A stretch of DNA of 64,000 nucleotides from an uncultured Clostridia bacterium (GCA_947632045.1 CANRNQ010000006.1:1-64000); one strand, 5' to 3'; shown: positions 1-9,778, numbered from the stretch's first letter. Notes: generated by a model not told the origin, from the letters alone. Numbers and translations: made by a program.

Positions 1-237
1 GTTCTTTCCAAGCTGTTTACGATTTTTGATGTTTTAGACACAGCCGGAATGGACTGCCGCCATGCGATCCCCTCGGCAGTCTCGGACTATGAGGACGCTG
101 TTATGGTGGAAACCGCCGTGCGTACCGAATCGGACTGTATCGTCACGCGAAACGGCCGAGACTTTCAAAAGTCAGGCGTTCCCGTATATACGCCGGAGGA
201 GTTTTTGCAAAAACTCAAAACACTGACGGAAGATTGA
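1..237 (+). CDS. PIN-domain protein, C-terminal part (5' end outside window)
   Basis: The frame is open from base 1 and ends at a TGA at 235-237, so only the last 78 residues are visible. The segment reading AVMVETAVRTESDCIVTRNGRDF resembles the last acidic part of PIN-domain nucleases, where a conserved D sits in an 'IVTRN.RDF' context, followed by a short 'VYTPEEFL' tail. PIN proteins of this size are usually the RNase toxins of VapBC-like pairs. The partner antitoxin would lie upstream, outside the window, so the toxin role is an inference. An ATG at 49 is internal to the conserved domain and is not a credible start. Confidence 0.65.
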   Translation, partial: VLSKLFTIFDVLDTAGMDCRHAIPSAVSDYEDAVMVETAVRTESDCIVTRNGRDFQKSGVPVYTPEEFLQKLKTLTED

Positions 238-243
238 TTTGAC

Positions 244-275
244 ATCCCCATCCGCTTTTGCGGGTGGGGATTTTC
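244..275 (+). terminator. Rho-independent terminator after the PIN gene
   Basis: A 12-bp stem (ATCCCCATCCGC at 244-255 with GCGGGTGGGGAT at 260-271, one G-T wobble) closes a TTTT loop and is followed by a short T-run. It begins six bases after the stop codon. Confidence 0.85.
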
Positions 276-879
276 ATATTTCGCTCGGGATAATATCGTC
301 AATAAACTGCCTGTTCCGTCAACCTCGTTGATTATACCGGCACATTTTTTATTACAGGCAAAAGGCTCTTATTTGTTTCTTTGATAACGAGTATTTCACC
401 CTTTTTCAGGTTAAGTAATGCCTCCTACTCAATTTTTCAAGCAAACATAGCCCCGCACAGCGCGGTGCTATTTTTCTTGCAATTTTTCAAGGCAAATTAT
501 GCAAAAAAGTGTCGCGCGCGACACTTTTTTTCGCGCGCCGCCGCGTTTTGTCGCGACAAAAAACGACGATTCTCAAATATTGCCCAGCTATTCGCTGTTA
601 ATTCATATTTATATCAGCATTATGCACAAAAAATTAATAATTCCCTAAATTTGATATTAACTCAAAAACCTAACGAAAAACAGTCAGTTTCACCAGTTAA
701 ATTAGAATATTCTCTTGTGGTAAAATTAAAATATAAAATTGGACTAATTGGCTGATTTTTAGAAGGTTTTTTTGTGAAAAATATGAATAAGCTGTGAATA
801 AAAACAAACAGAAAAATTCAAAAAAACACATATCCTTCTCCACATTCAGGACGCATGGTGATTTTTAGGAGCGATATTT
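276..879. other. AT-rich intergenic region upstream of the pilus locus
   Basis: No credible gene is seen. The only longer frame (381-755) has no ribosome binding site, is low in complexity and runs through palindromes. The region holds a near-direct repeat of CAATTTTTCAAG (about 430 and 480), an imperfect hairpin around 448-471, two TCGCGA-centred palindromes (503-561) and AT-rich sequence that probably carries the pilus promoter. A ribosome binding site AGGAG at about 867-871 serves the gene at 880. Confidence 0.5.
503..530. repeat. Perfect 28-bp palindrome
   Basis: AAAAAAGTGTCGCG followed directly by its own reverse complement. In RNA it would form a GC-rich stem flanked by an A-run and a T-run, so it could terminate transcription in both directions. 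A second palindrome, TTTTGTCGCGACAAAA at 546-561, shares the TGTCGCGACA-like core, which could also suit a dimeric regulator. Confidence 0.7.
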
Positions 880-3800
880 ATGAAAAGAATAATTGCAAAA
901 ATAAATTCGGCCGGAAAGAGGGCAAAGGCGGTTCCTTTCCCGTTTTCCGGCAAAACATCAAAGAGAGTAACCTCCGTGCTGTTGTGCGTTTGCATGGCGG
1001 CGTGCTTGCTGTGTAATTTGGGCGGCGGGGCGGCGGCCTCGGACGGATTCACCCAAAAAATCGTGCCGGAGAGCCGAATTTCCGACGGCAACACTATGGA
1101 GTCCTACGTAGACAAGCTGCTGTCCTCTAATGATGGCAGTCGCTACGCCGGGCGCGTGTGGACAGATAAGAGCGTCTTTGCTCACAACGGCAACGCAAGC
1201 GGCACACCGATAACCCTTAAATATGATTACGACGGCTACGACGGCGCAGTGAACTTAGACTCGGATTTTGGAACGGTCTTTTCCGCCTTATCAAGCTCCC
1301 AAAGAATCGACGAGTACTCAACGTCACCGGTTGACGTTCTCTTTTTGCTCGATATGTCCGGCTCAATGGCGGAGGATGTTAAAGATGGAAAAGAACATAG
1401 CGATTATAATACAGCAGATCCGGAGGATAGCCAACGTATTACCCACTCCCGTATTTATAACGTTTTGCAATCCATAAATAACTCTATCCAAAAATTGATG
1501 GATATGGGCGAAGACAACCGTGTGGCTGTAGTGGGCTACGGCGCTTCGGCATACACCCTGTTGGAATTGGGTCATTATAAACCGGCGACAACCGGCAAAT
1601 ATTTGGAGGTAAAAAACTTCCGAAGATATTTCTATCTTTTTAGTCAAGACACTCGCAAACCTGAAGATAGCGGATCAGCTACTTATATGGTTGGAACGGT
1701 TGCCGGACTGAAAAAGCTGGATAGCGCGACCCCTGATGCTGAGTATAAAAGATATGCCCGCAACGACTACAAAAGCACCAAATTTCCCTGCGACCCTACA
1801 GGAACGGTCAATATCGGCTTTAGCACCGACATGCAGGCGGGAATTTATCAGGGCGTTGAAGAGCTTTATAAAAACTACAACAGCATAGAGGACGTAAGAA
1901 AAATCTATGAGTCCGAAGAAACGGGAAAGAAAACCGCCGTTCAGCGGGTACCCGTCGCCATAGTGATGACCGACGGCGGCTCGAACTACGCGTTGAAACG
2001 CAACAGCTCAAGCAGAACCTCGGGCGACGAATGGTATAACGTGCAAATTTACTCGGGAAACATACCAGAATTAATAGGAAATTATACAAAATACCGCACA
2101 GAGAATGGTGGCGGCGACGTGACGATTTTGGATATTTTATTAACTGCGTCTTATGAAAAATCAAAGATGCAGAATAAATATACTAAGCTGGTACAGCAGG
2201 CAAGAGGAGACAAGGAGTATCCGTTGCCAAACGATCCAAAGAAAAACGATTTCCGTATTTTTACGCTCAGCGTGGATACGCCGGTCGCTGCTTGGCAGAC
2301 GCCGCGCGTCTATTCGACGCTTGACCCCGTGGATTTTTTCAGTAACACTTTACAGGAACACGACGGTATAGACCCTAGTAAGTGGGAGAAAAAGCAGGAT
2401 GTTATCGACGCTTATAAACTTTTCTTGCAGTGGAAAGAGGGGAAAACCGATCCACTATTGAAGACATTCACCGATTCGGATAAATCTAGGACCGTAAGAT
2501 TCAAACAGCTTCCCCAAAATGACGAGGTTACAAAAGATGACGTTATAAAAAACATAAACTACAATAACTCCTTTGCGGATATTAAAGCCTCTGAGATAGA
2601 TAAGACATTTGATGATATGCTCGACAAGATTCGCGGAATTGCCGGCGCTGCCTTTACGCCGTTTTCGGGCTATAACGATGCGGGCGTTGCAAATTCCATT
2701 ACTTATAAAGACCCGCTCGGCGAGTATATGGAGCTCAAAAACGGCTCGATTACGGTCGACGGCAATGTTACTGCCGAAGGCACTGCCAATACTAATGAAA
2801 CCGCGTTTGATATGTCAATGCTGCTTTACGGCGAGATGCGCGGCATGGTTCGCGCCGGCGTGTACGATTACCACTGGAACAAGGAGTATATATCTAACCA
2901 TAGCGGCGAGAAGGTAGAAGAGAATAATAAAGACCCGTTCCCCCAGGGGTGGTACAAGGGCGAGGATCCGGCAAAGGCTTACACGCCGGATGAAGATAAA
3001 ATCAAAAGTGACGACTACGGCAGTTGGCCTACGGAAGACCCGGTAACCGGCACGACTTATACGAACGCCGAGGAAGCCTGGGCGGACGGCTGGGTGATGC
3101 GTTTTGATTTTAATACGCTGCTGGATTTTGTGCCCATCGCCAATGCTAAGGAGGACGGCTCGACGAAAAATCCGGACGATCTGGACGAATCGATAAAAAA
3201 CACCGTTTACACCTGCTACCGCTTTGCCGACAGTCAACAGGAGCGAAATAAGCTGCGCTGCAATCCGATTTTCGGCGATGTTCCCGAAGATCTGCAAAAT
3301 GAATGGAATAAGATACACGACGACACAGGCTCCTATCCGACCGACTCGGATATGTACAGCTCTTACCCCGGCGTATATCGACTTTCGGATATAAGGGTTT
3401 GGGAGGAGCATACCGGCGACTTCATCGACCAGACGGGCTCCATCACGCCGGAGGATCAAAGCGGCTATGACGATTTACTTTATGTCAATCTCCCCGTTTC
3501 GGCAACGCCGATCCAGCTCGCCGAGATAGCCCTCGGCAAAGACGGCCCCATTTCCTACAAGGACAATTTAGACAACAAAAAGCAATCCACCCCGTTCCGC
3601 CTGTTTTATGCGGTGGGACTGACCGAGGACCTTATCATACGCGACGCGAGCGGCACGCAGACCGGCGTGGACGTTTCGAAAATTTCGGGAGAATACATCT
3701 CGACGCACAGCAACCCCGATAACGGCAACATTTCCTTTATTTCAAACTGGTACTCCAACACCGTTTATCACGGGTATGCCGGCGGCGATGGCAGCACTCG

Positions 3801-5454
3801 CGGCGACGCGGGAGTCAGCTTTTCGCCCGACGCGGAGAATAGGTATTACCTCTTCCAAAAGCCCCTGCCGCTCACCGCTCACGCCTACCGCGTGAAGGAC
3901 AATGACGGTAACGTCGCCCCGGTAGACAAGACAGACGGCACAGAATGGGGCGCAAACGGCGCTGGCAACGGCTCGACCACATGGGAAACGGTGGGAGATG
4001 ACGTACAATCGGCGGCAAGCTGGGTTGGCGGCGAGTTCATCGGAACTTATAAAGACGACACTTCCTTCAAAGAAGCGCTTAAAAATAAAGAAGAAAAAGA
4101 AGACGGCGTGAGATATATTAAGGACGACAAGGGGAAGGTTTACCCCCTGCCCGCAACCATTACCGACGCAATCATCACCTACACGAGCGACCAGCTTTCG
4201 GACGTGGATGCCAACGCCGACGGCGAGGGCTACGCAGCCGGTGCAAAATCCTTCTCCTCGGACGATTATTTCTTCCTGTGTATCGAGTACTATATGCCAA
4301 TGGATGGCACGGGCAAGGATATTTACGGTAATGTAGACGCGGGAACGCAGGCGGTGCGCAAGGTCTACCGCATGATCGCCCGCAAAGGCTCGGCGTTCGG
4401 TTCGGGGCTGCCCTCGGAGAATATCAACAACGGCGATATGCTCTGCTGGACCGATATCAACCACAAATACAAACTTGAAATAGAATACAACTCCCTCACC
4501 GACACCGGCGACATCACTCGCGGCAGGCCGACGCTTGAAAAGCTGACGCTGAGCGATGATGATTTACGCACCTACTTAAAAGAGCAATGCAAGCTGGACG
4601 ATACGAAGAATATCGAAATTAAAGACTCGACAACGGGTGAGGTTACGAACAAAACCTACCTCGATCTCGATGTTGATTATTGGACGGACGTGCAAAAAGA
4701 CACGCACATGGCGGAGCTGATTAAGGAAATCACGGATGAACCTGAGGCAAATCGACAGGCAAAATTCAACGCTCTGTTCGACTGGTCGGTTGCGGCGAAA
4801 ACGGGCGGTATCCGCGTCGGCGATATGCACAACAACGTGCAGGCAAAAGGCGATAACGCAACCGAAACCGCCAGTAACTACTACGTTCCGACCCTGTCGG
4901 AGACCGCCACCGCCGGCGATGGGCTGATCATCAATAACTACCTCGGCAACAACGGACGGATGGAGATTGCGAATGCCAATTTGATTGTGACAAAGACTCT
5001 CGCCGCGCCCGACGGCTTCAAGCTGACAAAGGAGCAGGAGGAAAAAGAGGAATTTGAGTATCAGGTTTTCGAGGAGGAAATGGTCGGAGAACGACTCGCC
5101 CAGCGCCTGAAATGGAACCCCTTCTCGCAGTCGTGGCAAAAGCGAATCGAATCGCTCGACATTCTGACCGACAACTCCTCGCTGCTGCTGGACACAAACG
5201 GCAAACGCGCGCTGTTCTGCTGCACGGACGGCCAACCGCCGAAGCAGGTCGTCGAGGTCATTATTGGCGACGAAATCAAATATGTCTACGCCGACAAATC
5301 CGGAGAGGAGACCGAGATAGAATGTAACGAAGCTCCTGAAAAACTTTACTATATGTACCTGCCGAGCAACAATAGCGGCGACAGCAACTTGACTTACCAC
5401 CTCTTCGGCTCCCGCTACGAGGGCTATTCGGGAGGTACCGGCACCACCGAATAA
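880..5454 (+). CDS. VWA-domain pilus tip adhesin, N-terminal fragment of a broken gene
   Basis: A 1524-residue surface protein with an N-terminal signal peptide (hydrophobic stretch about residues 31-46). A von Willebrand factor A domain has the metal-ion site DMSGS at residues 158-162 and a later MTDGGSN strand near residue 364. Such proteins sit at the tip of sortase-built pili and bind host or matrix ligands. Start: ATG at 880 with AGGAG nine bases upstream. The C-terminus carries the beginning of a Cna-B-like domain ('LIVTKTLAAPDGF') but no sortase signal. The reading frame stops at TAA 5452-5454, yet coding-like sequence continues in the same frame and then in the frame of the gene at 5481. 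I read the two as one disrupted gene. The first gene of the pilus locus. Confidence 0.85.
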   Translation: MKRIIAKINSAGKRAKAVPFPFSGKTSKRVTSVLLCVCMAACLLCNLGGGAAASDGFTQKIVPESRISDGNTMESYVDKLLSSNDGSRYAGRVWTDKSVFAHNGNASGTPITLKYDYDGYDGAVNLDSDFGTVFSALSSSQRIDEYSTSPVDVLFLLDMSGSMAEDVKDGKEHSDYNTADPEDSQRITHSRIYNVLQSINNSIQKLMDMGEDNRVAVVGYGASAYTLLELGHYKPATTGKYLEVKNFRRYFYLFSQDTRKPEDSGSATYMVGTVAGLKKLDSATPDAEYKRYARNDYKSTKFPCDPTGTVNIGFSTDMQAGIYQGVEELYKNYNSIEDVRKIYESEETGKKTAVQRVPVAIVMTDGGSNYALKRNSSSRTSGDEWYNVQIYSGNIPELIGNYTKYRTENGGGDVTILDILLTASYEKSKMQNKYTKLVQQARGDKEYPLPNDPKKNDFRIFTLSVDTPVAAWQTPRVYSTLDPVDFFSNTLQEHDGIDPSKWEKKQDVIDAYKLFLQWKEGKTDPLLKTFTDSDKSRTVRFKQLPQNDEVTKDDVIKNINYNNSFADIKASEIDKTFDDMLDKIRGIAGAAFTPFSGYNDAGVANSITYKDPLGEYMELKNGSITVDGNVTAEGTANTNETAFDMSMLLYGEMRGMVRAGVYDYHWNKEYISNHSGEKVEENNKDPFPQGWYKGEDPAKAYTPDEDKIKSDDYGSWPTEDPVTGTTYTNAEEAWADGWVMRFDFNTLLDFVPIANAKEDGSTKNPDDLDESIKNTVYTCYRFADSQQERNKLRCNPIFGDVPEDLQNEWNKIHDDTGSYPTDSDMYSSYPGVYRLSDIRVWEEHTGDFIDQTGSITPEDQSGYDDLLYVNLPVSATPIQLAEIALGKDGPISYKDNLDNKKQSTPFRLFYAVGLTEDLIIRDASGTQTGVDVSKISGEYISTHSNPDNGNISFISNWYSNTVYHGYAGGDGSTRGDAGVSFSPDAENRYYLFQKPLPLTAHAYRVKDNDGNVAPVDKTDGTEWGANGAGNGSTTWETVGDDVQSAASWVGGEFIGTYKDDTSFKEALKNKEEKEDGVRYIKDDKGKVYPLPATITDAIITYTSDQLSDVDANADGEGYAAGAKSFSSDDYFFLCIEYYMPMDGTGKDIYGNVDAGTQAVRKVYRMIARKGSAFGSGLPSENINNGDMLCWTDINHKYKLEIEYNSLTDTGDITRGRPTLEKLTLSDDDLRTYLKEQCKLDDTKNIEIKDSTTGEVTNKTYLDLDVDYWTDVQKDTHMAELIKEITDEPEANRQAKFNALFDWSVAAKTGGIRVGDMHNNVQAKGDNATETASNYYVPTLSETATAGDGLIINNYLGNNGRMEIANANLIVTKTLAAPDGFKLTKEQEEKEEFEYQVFEEEMVGERLAQRLKWNPFSQSWQKRIESLDILTDNSSLLLDTNGKRALFCCTDGQPPKQVVEVIIGDEIKYVYADKSGEETEIECNEAPEKLYYMYLPSNNSGDSNLTYHLFGSRYEGYSGGTGTTE

Positions 5455-5480
5455 ATTGACGGCGCAGGCACCACAGTCTA

Positions 5481-7340
5481 TTGCCCGGCGGGTACGGATA
5501 CAGAGACGGCATGGGGGACAACGCAAACCAGCATTTCGCAGAGGCCACAGGGGAACTAATCGCCGGAAGCCGTGAATATTGGACGACCAAGGCGGAGCTG
5601 ATCCCGTATCAAAAGGTCTACGCCGCCGAGAATCCCTCGGAAAGCGTCGAAGGCGATAGCGGCTCGACTCGCTGGAACCACACAACCGACCCGGAATATA
5701 TACCGCTTTCGGAGTTCACCCTCGTGACCGTTATCCTCGACACGACCGGCGTTGAATCTAAGGTATATTCTCCATATAGCAGTCGCACGCAGTACATGAC
5801 CGTGCCGCTCTATTTCGGGTATAAGTCTACGCTGGCGGAACATCTGAAAGATGCAAACGAAACCTTTGCGACCTGCCAACACACGGGCGGATTCAAACTG
5901 ACCAAGGAAGACCTTTACGACCAAACCGCCGGGAACACCGAAACCACGGCGCAGCACACGGCGAACTTCACGCTGAAATCCGGCGAAGGCTTGCTGCTCA
6001 CAGGCCTCGGCAACGGAACTCCCTATCGTTTCACCGAAAAGCTGACCGATACTCAGCGCGCACAGGGCTACGTCTTGCAGAGCGTCAATCAGGTGACGCA
6101 GAGCGGCGACGAATCCTTCACACCGCCCGACCCGCAAACCTATGTCTACTCCGTCCCCGGCAACACCGACTCCTCCACCACCGAGCAGACGCATTATACG
6201 AACGCCATCGAGCCGGAGATGCTTGTCCTGACCAAGGCCATGCAGGACGAAAACGGTACCGCTGTCAACGCCGCGCCGGACGAAGAATTTACCTTTACCT
6301 TGACCCTTACTCCGCCCGCCGATGCCGCCATGACCGACATAGACGGCGCTCTGCACTATTGGAAGGGCAACAAAGACAGCTTTGAAAGCGACCTTAAATG
6401 GAAGAGCGGCGACACTGAGTATCAGATGCCGCAGAATGCGCCGCCGCTAAGCAACTATGATAAGTATCTGACGAGCGAAACCGACGGAGAGCGTCTTGCG
6501 ACTATCACGCCGGTCGAGGGTAAGTATACGGTTAATTTGAAAGCCAATGAAGCCATCGTTTTCTACGGTCTGATCGCGGGCACGAAATTCACCGTCACCG
6601 AAACGGAAAACGCGAAATATCCCGTTGTGCCGGACAGAAGTTACACCCAAACCGGTACGATTAAACGTGCCGACGAGCACCCGGAGGAGATGGAGCCTGC
6701 AACAGCTACCAACCGCGCGAATTTTACCAATCGTTTGCAATCCGGTATCCTCACGGTGGAAAAACGCATCAAAAATACCGACCCGGACTCTGCGCAGAAA
6801 TTTAAGTTTAACGTCAGCCTATCCGGAACAGATTTGAATCAAGAGAATCTTCATGCCGTTAAATACAAGGCGGACGGCACGGCATATTCCGCCTCCGAGT
6901 TTACGCTGAGCTGGAACGTCGAAACGGACGACAGCTTGCGGGCGGAGGTCACCCTGTGCCACGGCGAAAAGCTGACGATCGAGGGTGTTCCGCTGAATAC
7001 GAATTACACCGTTACGGAAACCAAAGGAGCCGGCTACAACCTCCAGCACGTGGCGGACAACACCAGCGATAGGCCGAGTGATGCAGAAGGCAATTATCTG
7101 ACTCTTACCGATACCGACGACGGCGTTTCCGGCATGATCACAGCCGCCGAGGCAAATGCCTATCTGCTCTTTGTAAACGAAAAGGCTGCATATGTACCGT
7201 TCGCCGGAGGAATCGGATTCGGCGGAATCATATTTACCGGCATTTTGCTGATTGGACTGGCAACGGTGCTTGCCGGACTGCAAATGCGCAGAAGCCGCAG
7301 AAACCGCAGGAACGCTCGAATAGGAGGGGTGAGAAAATGA
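5481..7340 (+). CDS. Cna-B repeat / sortase-anchor half of the broken tip adhesin
   Basis: A 619-residue frame from a weak TTG at 5481 with no signal peptide and no good ribosome binding site. It holds several Cna-B-like domains (for example 'EPEMLVLTKAMQDENG', 'SGILTVEKRIKN') and ends in a wall-anchor region: VPFAGG, a hydrophobic segment and an Arg-rich tail, so a sortase signal with Ala in place of Thr. These parts complement what the gene at 880 lacks. Adding one G to the run at 5513-5517 and reading through the TAA at 5452 gives one continuous frame (...TETAWGDNANQHFAEATG...). The fragment is therefore probably untranslated unless recoding or reversion occurs. The true break-point frame enters at about 5518. 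Confidence 0.8.
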   Translation: MPGGYGYRDGMGDNANQHFAEATGELIAGSREYWTTKAELIPYQKVYAAENPSESVEGDSGSTRWNHTTDPEYIPLSEFTLVTVILDTTGVESKVYSPYSSRTQYMTVPLYFGYKSTLAEHLKDANETFATCQHTGGFKLTKEDLYDQTAGNTETTAQHTANFTLKSGEGLLLTGLGNGTPYRFTEKLTDTQRAQGYVLQSVNQVTQSGDESFTPPDPQTYVYSVPGNTDSSTTEQTHYTNAIEPEMLVLTKAMQDENGTAVNAAPDEEFTFTLTLTPPADAAMTDIDGALHYWKGNKDSFESDLKWKSGDTEYQMPQNAPPLSNYDKYLTSETDGERLATITPVEGKYTVNLKANEAIVFYGLIAGTKFTVTETENAKYPVVPDRSYTQTGTIKRADEHPEEMEPATATNRANFTNRLQSGILTVEKRIKNTDPDSAQKFKFNVSLSGTDLNQENLHAVKYKADGTAYSASEFTLSWNVETDDSLRAEVTLCHGEKLTIEGVPLNTNYTVTETKGAGYNLQHVADNTSDRPSDAEGNYLTLTDTDDGVSGMITAAEANAYLLFVNEKAAYVPFAGGIGFGGIIFTGILLIGLATVLAGLQMRRSRRNRRNARIGGVRK

Positions 7341-7420
7341 AACAAATTCACTTCTCAAATTCGCTGTTTAAAGGAGAGAAAAATGCCGTAGGTTCAACTC
7401 CGAGCATAAACCCTCCATAG
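7337..7420 (+). CDS. Possible 27-residue ORF between tip and backbone pilin genes
   Basis: ATG overlaps the stop of the tip gene (ATGA) and is preceded by an excellent ribosome binding site (AGGAGGGG at 7323-7330). The peptide MKQIHFSNSLFKGEKNAVGS... ends at TAG 7418-7420. In the same frame the sequence stays open for another 25 codons (IEEKTRFEVTGVSG...) to a TAA at 7496-7498, so this may be the remnant of a roughly 50-residue gene. No family recognised. Confidence 0.35.
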   Translation: MKQIHFSNSLFKGEKNAVGSTPSINPP

Positions 7421-7529
7421 ATAGAAGAAAAGACGCGTTTTGAAGTAACCGGCGTTTCCGGGCGCGTTGATACCCCCAAAAGCGCCGGCAAAACATAAAG
7501 CATCAAATTAGCAACGGAGGAAGAAAAGA

Positions 7530-9722
7530 ATGAAACTTGCAAAACAAAAATTCGTCAGGCTGTTGACCTGCGCGCTGGTATTCCTGCTGGCGTTGACTGC
7601 CGCCGTCCCCGCTTTTGCGGCTAAAGAGGGAACACCGGTCGATAAAGAAAATCAACAAAACCGGACCATAACCATCAAAAACAATAAAGGTCTGCCCGCA
7701 ATGACGCCCAATCAGTTCACCGCGTATCAGATTTTCACCGGCACCCCCAAGGAGGAAACGGAACCCCATGGAAACACCCAAAATGTTTGGGAAGCGACAA
7801 ACTGGAACAACTATTCCTTGGCGGACATTCAGTGGGGCAAAAACATCAAGGGCGACGATCTCCTTCTTGGTCTGAAAGCATTACAAAGCGATGTAAAAGA
7901 AGGAACCGCTTGGCCCGGATTTTTCGATGCGACCGGCGATAATATTATCAAAAAATATCTTAATTCAAACAAATTAGAAGAACTGAAGAGCGCTGCCGAT
8001 TTGGCTGCTCTCCTTGGCAACCAAAAAAACGCTTTTCTGCAGGAATTTTCCCGCTTCGTCGTTGAGGGCAGCAGCACTGGTGTAAAAGGCGAAGGACTAC
8101 TTAAGGAAGACGGTGCGAAAAAATCTGAAGTCACATATAAGGACTCAGATAATCATGAAAACGATGAATCTTCGATCACCGTGGACGAAACCGGATATTA
8201 TTTGATAGTGGAAAACGGCACGCATATTCAAAATGATGCAGTGTCCGAATATATTCTTGCGGTACTCGGCGATCAGGTCATCAACTTGAAAGCCACCGTT
8301 CCGCAGGTTGATAAGTACATTATCACCGACGGCGGAGATAAAAAAGGCGACGCTGCCGGTGTGGGCGATTATGTGCAGTTTAAGCTGACCGCTACGCTGC
8401 CGGAAAACTTTGCCGATTTCACTTCCTACAAATATGTCTTCCACGATACCCTGAGCAAAGGTCTTAAGTATGTGAATGATAACTCGCATCCGCTTCAAGT
8501 TCGCGTGTACGCAGACAAGGATGCTGCTGCAAACCCGGAAAACGGCACGCTCATAAACGAAAAGAAAACCGCTGAGGGAGGAGCAAACTATACCGTATCA
8601 ACCGGTGGTACGGAGGATCCCAATCCTTGCAATTTGGAGATTTCTTTTGACAATTTGAAAACTCTTTCCAATGAAGATACCGTCGCTATTGAAGTTACAT
8701 CCACATCTGTGTTCGTTGTCACTTACTATGCACAGGTCACGAAGGAAGCCGTCCTTATCAACGCAGGAAACCCCAATACCGTACTGCTTGAGTACTCAAA
8801 CAACCCGAACAGCAACACCACCGGTAAAACAAAGGAGAGCACAGTCTATGTCTATGCCCTCGGTCTTGACCTCAAAAAAATCGGCTCGGACAAACCGGAT
8901 GGCTTGGGAGGCGCGGGCTTCGTGCTGAAAGACAATGGTGGCAATTACGCCATCTTTGAAAATCAGTGGGTCGTTAATAAAACCGCTGAAGACGGGACAG
9001 TCACACAGACATTTTATGATTCCAAGGAAGCTGCTGTTGCTGCGGCAGGCGAGGACGGCAAAGTAGACCAAGTTTGCCGCCTGACCGGCTGGACGAGCGC
9101 GGAAACTACCACTAATGTTGCAAATTTGATCAAAGAATATAAGGAGAAGAAAAAGGCTTTTGACAACGCAACCAATGAAGAGCGTGAGCCGGAAGGTACG
9201 GCTTATACGAACTTGCAAAAAGCGAAAGATGATTTGAAACAATATCTGCTTCTCTCCGATGAGTCAAACGGTGATATTCCTGACGTATACGGCATCAATG
9301 CGGGAATCGGCGCAGAGGTGGCTAAATATGCACTCGAAGAGGTGATCGTGCCCGACGGCTACAATTCCCTTAAGGGTGATTTTGATATCAGCGTTCAGGC
9401 AGAGATTGACGATAATAACGGTTCTCTCAAAAGCGTTACTTATAAGCACGGCACAGAGGCGGAAGTCGTTTATAAAATCTACAGCCAAGACGAAATATCG
9501 AATTTCCCTGGCGGGGAAACAGCTGCCAAAAATTTGATTGCCCACTTTGAAGCGGGTCTGGTGCAAGATTCTATCGAAAACCAGAGAGCGCCAATCCTGC
9601 CCTTCACCGGCGGCGTCGGCAGACTTATAATCTACGCCCTCGGTATAGCGCTGATCGCGGGTGTTGCCGTTCATCTGACGATTGTATTCAAAAAGCGCAA
9701 AAGAGTAAAGGAAAACGCATAA
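7530..9722 (+). CDS. Isopeptide-forming major (backbone) pilin, LPFTG-anchored
   Basis: 730 residues. The signal peptide ends near residue 30 (AVPAFAA). The body has pilin-type beta domains: 'VPQVDKYI' near residue 265 is a candidate pilin motif whose lysine would form the intersubunit bond, and YALEEVIVPDGYN near residue 600 is an E-box of the kind that supports internal isopeptide bonds. The C-terminus is a standard sortase signal: LPFTG at 690-694, hydrophobic segment, then KKRKRVK. Start ATG 7530 follows GGAGGAAG. It lies directly upstream of two class C sortases that would polymerise it. Size and architecture fit Spy/Spa/Rrg-type backbone pilins. Confidence 0.9.
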   Translation: MKLAKQKFVRLLTCALVFLLALTAAVPAFAAKEGTPVDKENQQNRTITIKNNKGLPAMTPNQFTAYQIFTGTPKEETEPHGNTQNVWEATNWNNYSLADIQWGKNIKGDDLLLGLKALQSDVKEGTAWPGFFDATGDNIIKKYLNSNKLEELKSAADLAALLGNQKNAFLQEFSRFVVEGSSTGVKGEGLLKEDGAKKSEVTYKDSDNHENDESSITVDETGYYLIVENGTHIQNDAVSEYILAVLGDQVINLKATVPQVDKYIITDGGDKKGDAAGVGDYVQFKLTATLPENFADFTSYKYVFHDTLSKGLKYVNDNSHPLQVRVYADKDAAANPENGTLINEKKTAEGGANYTVSTGGTEDPNPCNLEISFDNLKTLSNEDTVAIEVTSTSVFVVTYYAQVTKEAVLINAGNPNTVLLEYSNNPNSNTTGKTKESTVYVYALGLDLKKIGSDKPDGLGGAGFVLKDNGGNYAIFENQWVVNKTAEDGTVTQTFYDSKEAAVAAAGEDGKVDQVCRLTGWTSAETTTNVANLIKEYKEKKKAFDNATNEEREPEGTAYTNLQKAKDDLKQYLLLSDESNGDIPDVYGINAGIGAEVAKYALEEVIVPDGYNSLKGDFDISVQAEIDDNNGSLKSVTYKHGTEAEVVYKIYSQDEISNFPGGETAAKNLIAHFEAGLVQDSIENQRAPILPFTGGVGRLIIYALGIALIAGVAVHLTIVFKKRKRVKENA

Positions 9723-9741
9723 GTAAAATAATTAACACGTC

Positions 9742-9778
9742 CGTTAGGGAGGGGGAGCCTACCTCTCCCTAATACGGC
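9742..9778 (+). promoter_or_regulatory. Intercistronic hairpin between pilin and sortase genes
   Basis: CCGTTAGGGAG pairs with CTCCCTAATACGG with a small bulge. It has no T-run, so it is unlikely to be a full terminator. Its place between an abundant structural gene and low-need sortases suggests mRNA stabilisation or partial attenuation. Confidence 0.5.

Noticed and set aside
381-755. 124-codon plus-strand frame upstream of the pilus locus
   Set aside because: No ribosome binding site, low-complexity translation, and it crosses perfect palindromes.
4576-5685. 369-codon minus-strand frame inside the tip adhesin
   Set aside because: Antisense shadow of a GC-rich coding sequence; the Arg- and Val-rich translation has no domain, and there is no ribosome binding site.
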